Source: Pseudomonas abietaniphila (GTDB taxonomy: Bacteria > Pseudomonadota > Gammaproteobacteria > Pseudomonadales > Pseudomonadaceae). Taken from it: DNA of 64,000 bases. Positions within the stretch are counted from its first letter, which is position 1; every line of letters starts with the position of its first letter. The DNA lies in NCBI RefSeq assembly GCF_039697315.1, contig NZ_CP155619.1, positions 4,154,001 through 4,218,000 of the forward strand, given 5' to 3'. The notes beneath the pieces are model-generated. The model did not search any database. It had not been told where the DNA came from and saw only the letters and a list, made by a program, of their open reading frames with translations. Both the position numbers and the translations under genes were made by a program. Below are positions 53,795 to 62,456 of this stretch, in pieces.

Positions 53795-55131
53795 CTCGAG
53801 CGCGGGCGGTATCGCTGTGGCTGTGGGAGCAGTCGGAGGTTACGACGGCCGCGAACGCGGTAGGTCAGTGCCTTCATTGGCGGATGGCACAACGCATTCG
53901 CTGCCGTCGTAACCTCCGACGTCTCCCACAGGTCCGTCATCAACCTGCAGCCGTGCGGCAGCTCCGAAACCGCTTGATACTGATCGTTCCCACGCTCCGC
54001 GTGGTAATGCGGTGATTGACGCTCTGCGTCAACGCTGGACGCAGAGCGTCCTGACAGGCATTCCCGCGCAGAGCGTGGGAACGATCATCATCGGTGAAGA
54101 AACCGTACAAGCGCTGATCGAGCAGGGGCGGGACGTTTACTGACTCGAGCGCGGGCGGTATCGCTGTGGTTGTGGGAGCAGTCGGAGGTTACGACGGCCG
54201 CGAACGCGGTAGGTTAGTGCCTTCATTGGCGTATGGCACGACGCATTCGCTGCCGTCGTAACCTCCGACGTCTCCCACAGATCCGTCATTAACCTGCAGC
54301 CGTGCGGCAGCCCAAAAACCGCTTTGCTCCGCGTGGTAACAGAGTGATTGACGCTCTGCGTCAACGCTGGACGCAGAGCGTCCTGACAGGCATTCCCGCG
54401 CAGAGCGTGGGAACGATTATCATCGGTGAAGAATGCGTACAAGCGCTGATCGAGCAGGGGCGGGACGTTTACTGACTCGAGCGCGGGCGGTATCGCTGTG
54501 GCTGTGGGAGCAGTCGGAGGTTACGACGGCCGCGAACGCGGTAGGTCAGTGCCTTCATTGGCGGATGGCACAACGCATTCGCTGCCGTCGTAACCTCCGA
54601 CGTCTCCCACAGGTCCGTCATTAACCTGCAGCCGTGCGGCAGCTCCGAAACCGCTTGATACTGATCGTTCCCACGCTCCGCGTGGTAATGCGGTGATTGA
54701 CGCTCTGCGTCAAGGTGGACGCAGAGCGTCCTGACAGGCATTCCCACGCAGAGCGTCGGAACGATCAAAGCCTTGATCGGTGAGGAAGGCGTACAAGCGC
54801 TGATCGAGCAGGGACGGTATCGGCGGGACGTTTACTGACTCGAGCGCGGGCGGTATCGCTGTTGTTGTGGGAGCAGTCGGAGGTCACGACGGCCGCGAAC
54901 GCGGTAGGTCAGTGCCTTCATTGGCGGATGGCACAACGCATTCGCTGCCGTCGTAACCTCCGACGTCTCCCACAGGTCCGTCATCAACCTGCAGCCGTGC
55001 GGCAGCTCCGAAACCGCTTGATACTGATCGTTCCCACGCTCCGCGTGGTAATGCGGTGATTGACGCTCTGCGTCAAGGTGGACGCAGAGCGTCCTGACAG
55101 GCATTCCCACGCAGAGCGTGGTAACGATCAT
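53732..55131. repeat. Four tandem units (about 331-359 bp) carrying copies of a gene 3' end plus REP pairs
   Basis: Units begin at 53732, 54091, 54422 and 54776. Each starts with a copy of the last codons of the PepSY-flavoprotein gene (ATCGGTGAGGAAGGCGTAC...GACGTTTACTGACTCGAG), complete in unit 1 (the live gene end) and variably altered in units 2-4. Next come two inverted pairs: AGTCGGAGGTTACGACGG/complement and GATCGTTCCCACGCTCCGC/complement. Units 2-4 lack the coding context, so short reading frames there are fossils. No other gene is seen up to 55246. Confidence 0.9.
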
Positions 55132-55185
55132 CACAGGGCTGTCATCAATTCTGCTCTTACTGATCGTTCCCAAACCCCCAGCCAT

Positions 55186-55223
55186 AAAAAAAGGCCGTTC
55201 ACGCTCACACGCAACGGCCTTTC
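55186..55223 (-). terminator. Intrinsic terminator of the dpp operon
   Basis: AAAGGCCGTT and AACGGCCTTT form a 10-bp stem with a 12-nt loop; on the minus strand it is followed by a T run (complement of AAAAAAA at 55186-55192). It lies 24 nt after the dppF stop, ending the operon. A T-rich stretch is also present on the plus side. Confidence 0.85.
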
Positions 55224-55246
55224 TTCACTCAGCAATCAGCGACACA

Positions 55247-56221
55247 TCACGCCACAAACTGCTCCGCGTAATGACACGCCACCTGACGGTTATCCACCGT
55301 CCGCAGTTCTGGAATCTCCGCACTGCAACGCTCTGTCGCATACGGGCAACGCTTGTGGAACGCGCAACCCGATGGCGGGTTCAGCGGGTTAGGCAATTCA
55401 CCCACGATCTTGATCTTCGGCTTCGACGGATCCGGGTGAATCGTCGGCGTGGCCGACAGCAACGCCTGCGTGTACGGGTGCAGAGGACGGTTATAAATCT
55501 CCTCCTTCGGACCCATTTCCGCCGGACGGCCCAGGTACATCACCAACACCGTGTCGGCGACATGACGTACCACCGCCAGGTTGTGCGAAATGAACACATA
55601 GCCGGTGTTGAACTCCTGCTGCAGATCCATGAACAGGTTCAACACCTGCGCCTGGATCGACACGTCCAGCGCCGAGGTCGGTTCGTCCGCCACCAGCACT
55701 TTCGGTTGCAGCATCATCGCGCGGGCCAGCGCGATACGCTGACGCTGACCACCGGAGAACATGTGCGGATAGCGCTGATAGTGCTCAGGACGCAGACCGA
55801 CCTGCTTCATCATGGCCTGCACTTTCTCGCGACGTTCGGCCGCCGACAGGCTGGTGTTGATCAGAAGCGGTTCGCCCAGTTGATCACCGATCTTCTGGCG
55901 AGGGTTCAGCGACGCATACGGGCTCTGGAACACCATCTGCACGTCTTTGCGCAGTTGCTTGCGTTGTGCCTTGGTGGCGCCGGTTACTTCCTGGCCAGCG
56001 ATTTTCAGCGAGCCCGACGACGGCTCCTCGATCAGGGTCAGCGCGCGGGCGAGGGTGGATTTGCCGCAGCCAGACTCACCGACGACCGCCAGGGTCTTGC
56101 CGGCTTCCAGTTCGAACGACACACCGTTGAGTGCGCGCACGGTGGCGTGAGGTTTGAACAAACCACGGGATACATCGTAGTGACGGGTGAGGTCACGGGC
56201 GGTCAGTACGATTTCGCTCAT
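55247..56221 (-). CDS. dppF: Dipeptide ABC transporter ATP-binding protein DppF
   Basis: A 324-residue oligopeptide-type ATPase. Walker A GESGCGKSTLAR, signature FSGGQRQRIALARAMM, Walker [14 protein letters not shown], and a C-terminal four-cysteine [4Fe-4S]-like motif in PPSGCAFHKRCPYATERCSAEIPELR as in OppF/DppF. Its ATG overlaps the dppD stop (shared base 56221). Last gene of the di/tripeptide import operon. Confidence 0.95.
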   Translation of the reverse strand: MSEIVLTARDLTRHYDVSRGLFKPHATVRALNGVSFELEAGKTLAVVGESGCGKSTLARALTLIEEPSSGSLKIAGQEVTGATKAQRKQLRKDVQMVFQSPYASLNPRQKIGDQLGEPLLINTSLSAAERREKVQAMMKQVGLRPEHYQRYPHMFSGGQRQRIALARAMMLQPKVLVADEPTSALDVSIQAQVLNLFMDLQQEFNTGYVFISHNLAVVRHVADTVLVMYLGRPAEMGPKEEIYNRPLHPYTQALLSATPTIHPDPSKPKIKIVGELPNPLNPPSGCAFHKRCPYATERCSAEIPELRTVDNRQVACHYAEQFVA

Positions 56222-57189
56222 TACGCCACCTCCTGATTCAGCGGATAGAAGCAGCGCACGATGCTGTGGGCTTTAGGGTCCAGAGCAGGGCGCTGCTGGC
56301 GGCATTTTTCTTGAACGTAAGGGCAGCGCGGCGACAGCAGGCAGCCGCTCGGACGGTCGTAACGACCGGGAACGATCCCCGGCAGTGTCGACAGTCGCTC
56401 AGCGCCCATGCTGTGCTCGGGAATCGCCGCCAGCAGGGCTTCGCTGTACGGATGCGCAGGGACGTTGAACAGGCCTGGAACCTGACCGACTTCCACTGCT
56501 TGGCCGGCGTACATCACGCAGACGCGCTGAGCGGTTTCCGCTACGACCGCGAGGTCGTGGGTAATGAGCACCAGCGCCATGTCCTGCTCTTTCTGCAAGG
56601 CCAGCAGCAGGTCCATGATTTGGGCCTGAATGGTCACGTCCAGTGCGGTGGTCGGTTCGTCGGCGATCAGCAGTTTCGGCTCGCCGGCAATGGCCATGGC
56701 GATCGCGACACGCTGGCTCATACCGCCGGAGAGTTGGTGCGGGTAGGCGTCCAGACGCTGTGCGGCGCCCGGGATTTCAACCTTCTGCAGCAATTCCAGC
56801 GCGCGCTGGTGAGCGGCTTTGCCCGACAGGCCGAGGTGCTGCTTGAGGACTTCCTTGATCTGGAAACCCACGGTGTAGCTTGGGTTCAACGCGGTCATCG
56901 GGTCCTGGAAGACCATCGACAAGTCCTTGCCGACGATCTGGCGACGCTGACGCGGGTTGAGCTTGAGCATGTCCTTGCCGTCGAAGATCAGGGAGTCGGC
57001 GGTGACGATGCCGGGGTGATCGATCAGGCCCATCAGCGCCATCATGGTCACGGATTTACCCGAGCCCGATTCGCCGACGATTGCCAGCACTTCACCCTTG
57101 TCCACGGCCAGGTCCAGGCCATCGACGACCGGCGTGGCGGTGGCGTCGCCGAAGCGAACGTTGAGGTTTTTTATTTCTAAAAGTGGCAT
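56221..57189 (-). CDS. dppD: Dipeptide ABC transporter ATP-binding protein DppD
   Basis: A 322-residue ATPase, DppF's partner. Walker [10 protein letters not shown], signature [16 protein letters not shown], Walker [15 protein letters not shown]-terminal [22 protein letters not shown] gives the cysteine cluster. The start at 57189 has GAGG 7 nt upstream; the 57234 frame overlaps dppC and is not needed. Confidence 0.95.
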   Translation of the reverse strand: MPLLEIKNLNVRFGDATATPVVDGLDLAVDKGEVLAIVGESGSGKSVTMMALMGLIDHPGIVTADSLIFDGKDMLKLNPRQRRQIVGKDLSMVFQDPMTALNPSYTVGFQIKEVLKQHLGLSGKAAHQRALELLQKVEIPGAAQRLDAYPHQLSGGMSQRVAIAMAIAGEPKLLIADEPTTALDVTIQAQIMDLLLALQKEQDMALVLITHDLAVVAETAQRVCVMYAGQAVEVGQVPGLFNVPAHPYSEALLAAIPEHSMGAERLSTLPGIVPGRYDRPSGCLLSPRCPYVQEKCRQQRPALDPKAHSIVRCFYPLNQEVA

Positions 57190-57199
57190 TCGGACGTCC

Positions 57200-58111
57200 T
57201 CAGGCGGCGTTCTTGAGTTTCGGGTCCAGCGCATCGCGCAGGCCGTCGCCCATCAGGTTGATTGCCAGCACGCTGAGCAAAATGGTCAGACCAGGCAGGC
57301 TCACCACCCACCAGGCGCGTTCGATGTAGTCGCGGGCCGAAGCGAGCATGGTGCCCCACTCAGGCGTTGGCGGTTGTACACCCAGACCCAGGAAGCCCAA
57401 CGCCGCAGCGTCGAGAATCGCCGAGGAGAAACTCAGAGTGGCCTGAACGATCAGCGGCGCCATGCAGTTCGGCAGCACGGTGATGAACATCAGGCGGGGC
57501 AGCGTGGCGCCAGCCAGACGGGCAGCGGTCACGTAGTCGCGGTTCAGTTCGCCCATGACGGCTGCGCGGGTCAGGCGCACATAGGACGGCAAGGACACGA
57601 TCGCGATGGCGATCACGGTGTTGATCAGGCCAGGGCCGAGGATTGCGACGATGGCCACAGCCAGCAGCAGCGAAGGCAGCGCGAGCATGATGTCCATCAG
57701 GCGCATGATGGTCGGGCCGAGGATTTTCGGGAAGAAACCGGCCAGCAGACCCATGAGGATCCCTGGAATCAACGACATCACCACCGACGACAGACCGATC
57801 AGCAGCGACAGGCGCGAACCCTGGATCAGACGCGACAGCAGGTCGCGGCCCAATTCATCGGTGCCCAGCACGAACTGCCATTGGCCGCCTTCGAGCCAGA
57901 CCGGCGGGGTCAGCAGGAAGTCGCGGTATTGTTCGCTCGGGTCATGCGGCGCGACCCACGGGGCGAAGATGGCACAGAAAACGATCAGCAGCATGAATGC
58001 CAGACCGGCCACTGCGCCTTTGTTCTTGGCGAAATGCTGCCAGAACTCTTTGTATACGGACGGGTAGAGCAGGCTTTGATCGACTGCTACTACAGGAGTA
58101 GGTGTGCTCAT
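57200..58111 (-). CDS. dppC: Dipeptide ABC transporter permease DppC
   Basis: A 303-residue inner-membrane permease with about six spans and the binding-protein-dependent loop [28 protein letters not shown]-terminal [29 protein letters not shown] is typical of OppC/DppC. 11 nt from dppB's stop and 10 nt before dppD. Confidence 0.95.
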   Translation of the reverse strand: MSTPTPVVAVDQSLLYPSVYKEFWQHFAKNKGAVAGLAFMLLIVFCAIFAPWVAPHDPSEQYRDFLLTPPVWLEGGQWQFVLGTDELGRDLLSRLIQGSRLSLLIGLSSVVMSLIPGILMGLLAGFFPKILGPTIMRLMDIMLALPSLLLAVAIVAILGPGLINTVIAIAIVSLPSYVRLTRAAVMGELNRDYVTAARLAGATLPRLMFITVLPNCMAPLIVQATLSFSSAILDAAALGFLGLGVQPPTPEWGTMLASARDYIERAWWVVSLPGLTILLSVLAINLMGDGLRDALDPKLKNAA

Positions 58112-58122
58112 AAAAAGTGATC

Positions 58123-59133
58123 TCAGCGCTGGTGACGAATGCGTGGGTTGGCAAAGCCGTAGAGGATGTCCACCACGAAGTTGACCAGAATCACCAGGCA
58201 GGCGATTAGCAGGATGCCGTTCTGCACGACAGGGTAGTCACGTGCGCCAATGGCTTCGATCAGCCATTTGCCGATACCCGGCCAGGAGAAGATCGTTTCG
58301 GTCAGTACGGCGCCGGCGAGCAATGTGCCCACTTGCAGGCCGAACACGGTCAGGACCGGAATCAGGGCGTTGCGCAGGCCGTGGACGAACACCACGCGAG
58401 CGGGCGACAGGCCTTTGGCCCGTGCAGTGCGCACGTAGTCTTCACGCAGGACTTCGAGCATCGAGGAGCGGGTCATCCGGGCGATCACCGCCAGCGGGAT
58501 GGTGCCCAGCACGATGGCCGGCAGAATCAGGTGACGCAGCGCGTCGATGAACGAGCCTTCTTCATCGCTGAGCAAGGTGTCGATCAGCATGAAGCCGGTT
58601 TTAGGCGGAATGTCGTACAAGAGGTCGATACGACCCGATACCGGGGTCCAGCCCAGCGATACCGAGAAGAACATGATCAGGATCAGGCCCCACCAGAAGA
58701 TCGGCATCGAGTATCCCGCGAGCGAAATACCCATCACGCCATGGTCGAACAGGGACCCTCGCCTGAGGGCTGCAATGACACCGGCCAGAAGGCCGAGGAT
58801 GCCAGCGAATATCAGCGCCGCAATCGACAGTTCCAGTGTTGCCGGGAACAGCGAGGTGAATTCGGTCCACACGCTCGTGCGCGTTCGCAGCGATTCGCCG
58901 AGGTCGCCATGGGCGAGCTTGCCGACGTAGTCGATGTATTGCGCATAAAGGGGTTTGTTCAGGCCAAGACGTTCCATGGCTTGGGCGTGCATTTCCGGAT
59001 CGACCCGGCGTTCACCCATCATCACTTCGACCGGGTCGCCCGGGATCAGGCGAATCAATGCGAAGGTCAGCAAGGTGATGCCGAAGAAGGTGGGTATTAG
59101 CAACCCCACTCGGCGAGCGATAAAACTAAACAT
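58123..59133 (-). CDS. dppB: Dipeptide ABC transporter permease DppB
   Basis: A 336-residue permease: MFSFIARRVGLLIPTFFGITLLTFALIRLIPGDPVEVMMGERRVDP is the DppB/OppB start, and ARAKGLSPARVVFVHGLRNALIPVLTVFGLQVG is the EAA loop. It is 75 nt downstream of dppA, with a strong hairpin between. Confidence 0.95.
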   Translation of the reverse strand: MFSFIARRVGLLIPTFFGITLLTFALIRLIPGDPVEVMMGERRVDPEMHAQAMERLGLNKPLYAQYIDYVGKLAHGDLGESLRTRTSVWTEFTSLFPATLELSIAALIFAGILGLLAGVIAALRRGSLFDHGVMGISLAGYSMPIFWWGLILIMFFSVSLGWTPVSGRIDLLYDIPPKTGFMLIDTLLSDEEGSFIDALRHLILPAIVLGTIPLAVIARMTRSSMLEVLREDYVRTARAKGLSPARVVFVHGLRNALIPVLTVFGLQVGTLLAGAVLTETIFSWPGIGKWLIEAIGARDYPVVQNGILLIACLVILVNFVVDILYGFANPRIRHQR

Positions 59134-59169
59134 CTTCTCGTGTACCTCATCTGCCGGTTAGGCGTGTAC

Positions 59170-59199
59170 CGGCGGGGCCCGTTGTTGCGGGCCCGCCGG
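59170..59199 (-). promoter_or_regulatory. GC-rich hairpin between dppA and dppB
   Basis: CGGCGGGGCCCG and CGGGCCCGCCG form a near-perfect stem of 11 pairs (one bulged G) around TTGTTG. No U run follows, so it more likely stops 3' exonucleases and keeps dppA message more abundant than the membrane-protein message. Confidence 0.65.
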
Positions 59200-59208
59200 A
59201 TTCTTCTT

Positions 59209-60816
59209 CTACTTCACTTGGGTGGTAGCGAAGTTATTAGTGGTGAGCGGGCTAATGTAATAGCCCTCTACGTTCTTGCGCATTGCAGTGAACATCTTGG
59301 TGTGCGCCATGCTGATCCATGGCAGATCCTGATTGAAGATCGCCTGTGCCTGCTCATAGAGCGCAGCACGTTCGGCCGGGTCGGTTTTTTCCCGAGCCTG
59401 ATCGATCAGCGTCTGGAACTTCTGATTGCACCAGCGCGCGTAGTTTTCGCCGTTTTTGGCGGCCTCGCAACTCAGGTTCGGGGTCAGGAAGTTATCAGGG
59501 TCGCCATTGTCGCCTGCCCAGCCCGCCGACACCATGTCGTGTTCGCCGTTTTTCGCCCGTTTGAGCATTTCGCCCCATTCCATGACGCGAATATCTAACT
59601 TAATGCCGACTTTCGCCAAATCGGCCTGCATCATTTGTGCCCCCATGGTGGGGTTCGGGTTGGTTGCGCCGCCGCCGTTGCGAGTGAACAGGGTCAGCAC
59701 GGTGCCTTCTGGTACGCCTGCTTCCTTGAGCAAGGCGCGTGCCTTGTCCAGGTCATGGGCCGGGTTTTTCAGCTGATTGTTGTAGCCCAGCAGGGTAGGC
59801 GGGTACGGGTTGACCGCAACGCTGGCATTGCCCGGGCCGAACAGCGCGTTAACGTAGGCTTGCTTGTCGAACGCGATATCGATGGCTTTACGCACCCGCA
59901 CATCGCTCATGTATTTGTGCGTGGTGTTCATCGCGACATAGGCGGTGGTCATCGCCTGCAGTTCGTCGATCTTGAGGGCAGGGTCTTTTTTGATGTTCGG
60001 AATGTCATCAGGCTTTGGATACAGCGCGATCTGGCACTCGTTGGCCTTGAGTTTCTGCAGGCGCACGTTGCTGTCAGTGGCGATGGCCAGAATCAGTGCG
60101 TCAGCCGGTGGCTTGCCACGGAAATAATCCGGGTTGGCTTTGAAGCGCACCTGAGCGTCCTTGGCGTAACGCTGGAAAACGAAAGGTCCGGTGCCGACCG
60201 GGTGGCTGTTCAGCTCATCGGTCTTGTTGGCCTTGAGCAACTGGTCGGCGTATTCGGCCGAGTAGATCGAGGCGAAGGCCATGGCGACGTCGGCCAGGAA
60301 CGGCGCTTCGCGACGGGTCAGGGTGAACTTGACGGTGTTGTCGTCAACCTTTTCGACGCCTTTGAGCAGCTCTTTGAAGCCCATGCTTTCAAAGTACGGG
60401 TAGCCGACGGTCGATTGCTTGTGCCATGGGTGGTTCGGGTCCAGTTGACGCTGGAAGCTCCAGACCACGTCGTCGGCGTTCATGTCGCGCGTCGGCTTGA
60501 AGTATTCGGTGGTGTGGAACTTGACGCCTTTGTGCAGGTGGAACGTGTAAGTCAGGCCGTCTTCACTGATCTCCCAGGACTCTGCCAGAGCCGGCTGGAT
60601 GTCAGTAGTGCCGGGCTTGAAGTCCACCAGACGGTTGAAAATGGTTTCCGCCGCCGCGTCGGCAGTGACGGCGGTGGTGTACAGCGCCGTGTCGAACCCT
60701 TCCGGGCTGGCTTCGGTGCAGACCACCAGAGGTTTGGCCGAAACGCCGACCGCGACGCTGAACAGTGCCAGTGCGACCGCGTTACGCAATGTTGCGAGTT
60801 TGAATGTCGATTTCAA
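59209..60816 (-). CDS. dppA: Peptide ABC transporter substrate-binding protein DppA
   Basis: A periplasmic family-5 binding protein. The frame extends to 60906, but TTG at 60816 is favoured as start: GAGGG lies 7 nt upstream, it begins the signal peptide KSTFKLATLRNAVALALFSVAVGVSA, and gives 535 residues, the usual DppA length. The alternatives are ATG at 60870 or GTG/ATG further out. Conserved LVVCTEASPEGFDTALYTTAVTADAAAETIFNRLVDF follows. It delivers di/tripeptides to DppBCDF. Corresponds to PA4502 in P. aeruginosa. Confidence 0.9.
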   Translation of the reverse strand: MKSTFKLATLRNAVALALFSVAVGVSAKPLVVCTEASPEGFDTALYTTAVTADAAAETIFNRLVDFKPGTTDIQPALAESWEISEDGLTYTFHLHKGVKFHTTEYFKPTRDMNADDVVWSFQRQLDPNHPWHKQSTVGYPYFESMGFKELLKGVEKVDDNTVKFTLTRREAPFLADVAMAFASIYSAEYADQLLKANKTDELNSHPVGTGPFVFQRYAKDAQVRFKANPDYFRGKPPADALILAIATDSNVRLQKLKANECQIALYPKPDDIPNIKKDPALKIDELQAMTTAYVAMNTTHKYMSDVRVRKAIDIAFDKQAYVNALFGPGNASVAVNPYPPTLLGYNNQLKNPAHDLDKARALLKEAGVPEGTVLTLFTRNGGGATNPNPTMGAQMMQADLAKVGIKLDIRVMEWGEMLKRAKNGEHDMVSAGWAGDNGDPDNFLTPNLSCEAAKNGENYARWCNQKFQTLIDQAREKTDPAERAALYEQAQAIFNQDLPWISMAHTKMFTAMRKNVEGYYISPLTTNNFATTQVK

Positions 60817-60918
60817 GTAAACGCCCTCTGCAAGTGATGAACCCGATAATGAGTGGGTGTTTCGGGCCATTAAGTTCTCTGCGAACCCACGGCCCGGAAC
60901 ACTCACCGGTTTTTGTGA

Positions 60919-62301
60919 TTACAGGATGTTGAACGGGATGGTGGTGACCAGACGGAACTCGTTGATGTTGCCGTCAGCCTGTTCTGCGCTCGCGCGGTGC
61001 GTGGTGTAGGTCGCACGAACGGTCGAGGCCTTCAGCGGGCCGGACTGCAGGGTGTACGAGGAACCAATGCCGTATTCGTAATGGGTTTCGCCGTCCATTC
61101 TCGATACGTCATAAGCGGTGCCTTTGTAGTGCGTACCGTCGATGTCGAAGCCGCGCGCCTGATAGATGTTGAATTTCAGGCCAGGGACGCCGTAGTCAGC
61201 CATGTTCAGCAGGTAGCTCAGTTGAACCGACTTCTCGTTCGGTCCGTTGAAGTCAGACAGCAGGGAGTTGGCCAGGAAGATGGCGTTGCTGTCGTGGACG
61301 TAGTCGAAGTAGGTGTCACCCTCGACTTCCTGATACGCAATGCTGAAGCTGTGCGCCTTGTGGGTAGCGGTCAACGACAAGCTGTACGTGTCGTTGTCGA
61401 TCTTGCCCATTTTGGCCTGACCGGAATCTTTGGTCTTGTAGTAGTTCAGGTTGGTGCTCAGACCCAGGACGTCGGTGTCGCCCATTTCATGGGTGAACGC
61501 GAAGTAGTACTGGTGCCAGAAGTCTTCGACGTTAGAGGCATAGAGGCTGGTGGTCAGGCTCTTGAACGGCTTGTAGTCCACGCCGGCGATATCGACGCGA
61601 TCCGCTTCGATGTTCGGGTTTGCAGTGTACTCAGAACGGAACTTGGTCAGGCTCTGCTCAGAGCGCGGAGAAACGCGGTCGAAGCTGCCGGCGGTGAACG
61701 ACAGGTTGTTGAACTCTTCGCTCAGGATGCTCACGCCTTCGAAGCTCGACGGCAGTGCACGGTTGCCGATGTAAGCCAGCACCGGTGTGTTCAGCGACTG
61801 ACGGCCAGCGGTCAGCGTGGTGTTGGAGATGCGTGCCTTGATGTTGCCCAAGCCCAGTTTGCTCCACTGGCCGACCGCATCACCGTTGTTTTTGGTGAGC
61901 GTGCGGTTGGCGCCGCCCATCAGGTCGTCTTTGTCACGGTCCAGCGCGACGGCGTTGTAGACCGCCAGTTCAGTAGCGAAGCCCACAGTGCCCTGAGTGA
62001 AGCCCGAGCTGTAGTCGACAATGGTGCCTTGCACCCAGTTGATACGGCGTGGATCGCGATCGACCACGACGCCGTTCTCGCTACGGCTGAAATTGCCGCC
62101 GCGACGCAGCAGTTCGTTGGCGTACCAGTTCTTGGTCGAACCGGTGATCTTCGAGTCTTCGAGGAAGCCTTTGGCTTCGCTCTGGGCGTTGGAGGTGGCC
62201 AGTGTGGTCGGAACGAATTCCTGACTGGTTGGCTCTGCCTGGGCCGCGACGCTTACTGCGATCAGGGACAAGGCGAATACAGCGGTGCTGGCTTTTTTCA
62301 C
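60919..62301 (-). CDS. opdP: OprD-family porin (OpdP-like), peptide uptake
   Basis: A 460-residue outer-membrane porin with an 18-strand OprD-type pattern: KGFLEDSKITGSTKNWYANELLR at the mature start, GFTQGTVGFATELAVYNAVALDR, and a last strand VTTIPFNIL ending in a hydrophobic residue. It starts at GTG 62301 with GGGAG 9 nt upstream. A signal peptide ends at AAQA. Between two dppA genes, as OpdP (PA4501) is; specificity for Gly-Glu-type dipeptides in that homologue is known to me, inferred here. Confidence 0.88.
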   Translation of the reverse strand: MKKASTAVFALSLIAVSVAAQAEPTSQEFVPTTLATSNAQSEAKGFLEDSKITGSTKNWYANELLRRGGNFSRSENGVVVDRDPRRINWVQGTIVDYSSGFTQGTVGFATELAVYNAVALDRDKDDLMGGANRTLTKNNGDAVGQWSKLGLGNIKARISNTTLTAGRQSLNTPVLAYIGNRALPSSFEGVSILSEEFNNLSFTAGSFDRVSPRSEQSLTKFRSEYTANPNIEADRVDIAGVDYKPFKSLTTSLYASNVEDFWHQYYFAFTHEMGDTDVLGLSTNLNYYKTKDSGQAKMGKIDNDTYSLSLTATHKAHSFSIAYQEVEGDTYFDYVHDSNAIFLANSLLSDFNGPNEKSVQLSYLLNMADYGVPGLKFNIYQARGFDIDGTHYKGTAYDVSRMDGETHYEYGIGSSYTLQSGPLKASTVRATYTTHRASAEQADGNINEFRLVTTIPFNIL

Positions 62302-62456
62302 GTTTTGAAGCTCCCGATTACTGCTTTTATAGAGGCCGGCTTTTATGGGTTAGCCGGCTTTGGTGGTGCGGCCTTGTGGGCCTTTTTTGCTCGATTCCGC
62401 GGATCGCGGATAAAGCGCTGCCAAAGACGCGACGCGCCTCTGGCATGGGTTAACGA
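62302..62456 (-). promoter_or_regulatory. Intergenic hairpins between the porin and the upstream dppA
   Basis: GCCGGC repeats at 62335-62340 and 62353-62358 form a 6-bp stem with a 12-nt loop. On the minus strand this gap may carry an attenuator or processing site before the porin. No separate gene is seen in the 155 nt. Confidence 0.35.

Noticed and set aside
53822..55131. Possible CRISPR array
   Set aside because: Repeats are long (over 300 bp), imperfect, contain inverted pairs and a gene end, and there are no unique regular spacers or cas genes.
54137..55185. Several 60-117-codon frames in the 54-55 kb repeats
   Set aside because: They repeat the same words from unit to unit and arise from the tandem repeat DNA.
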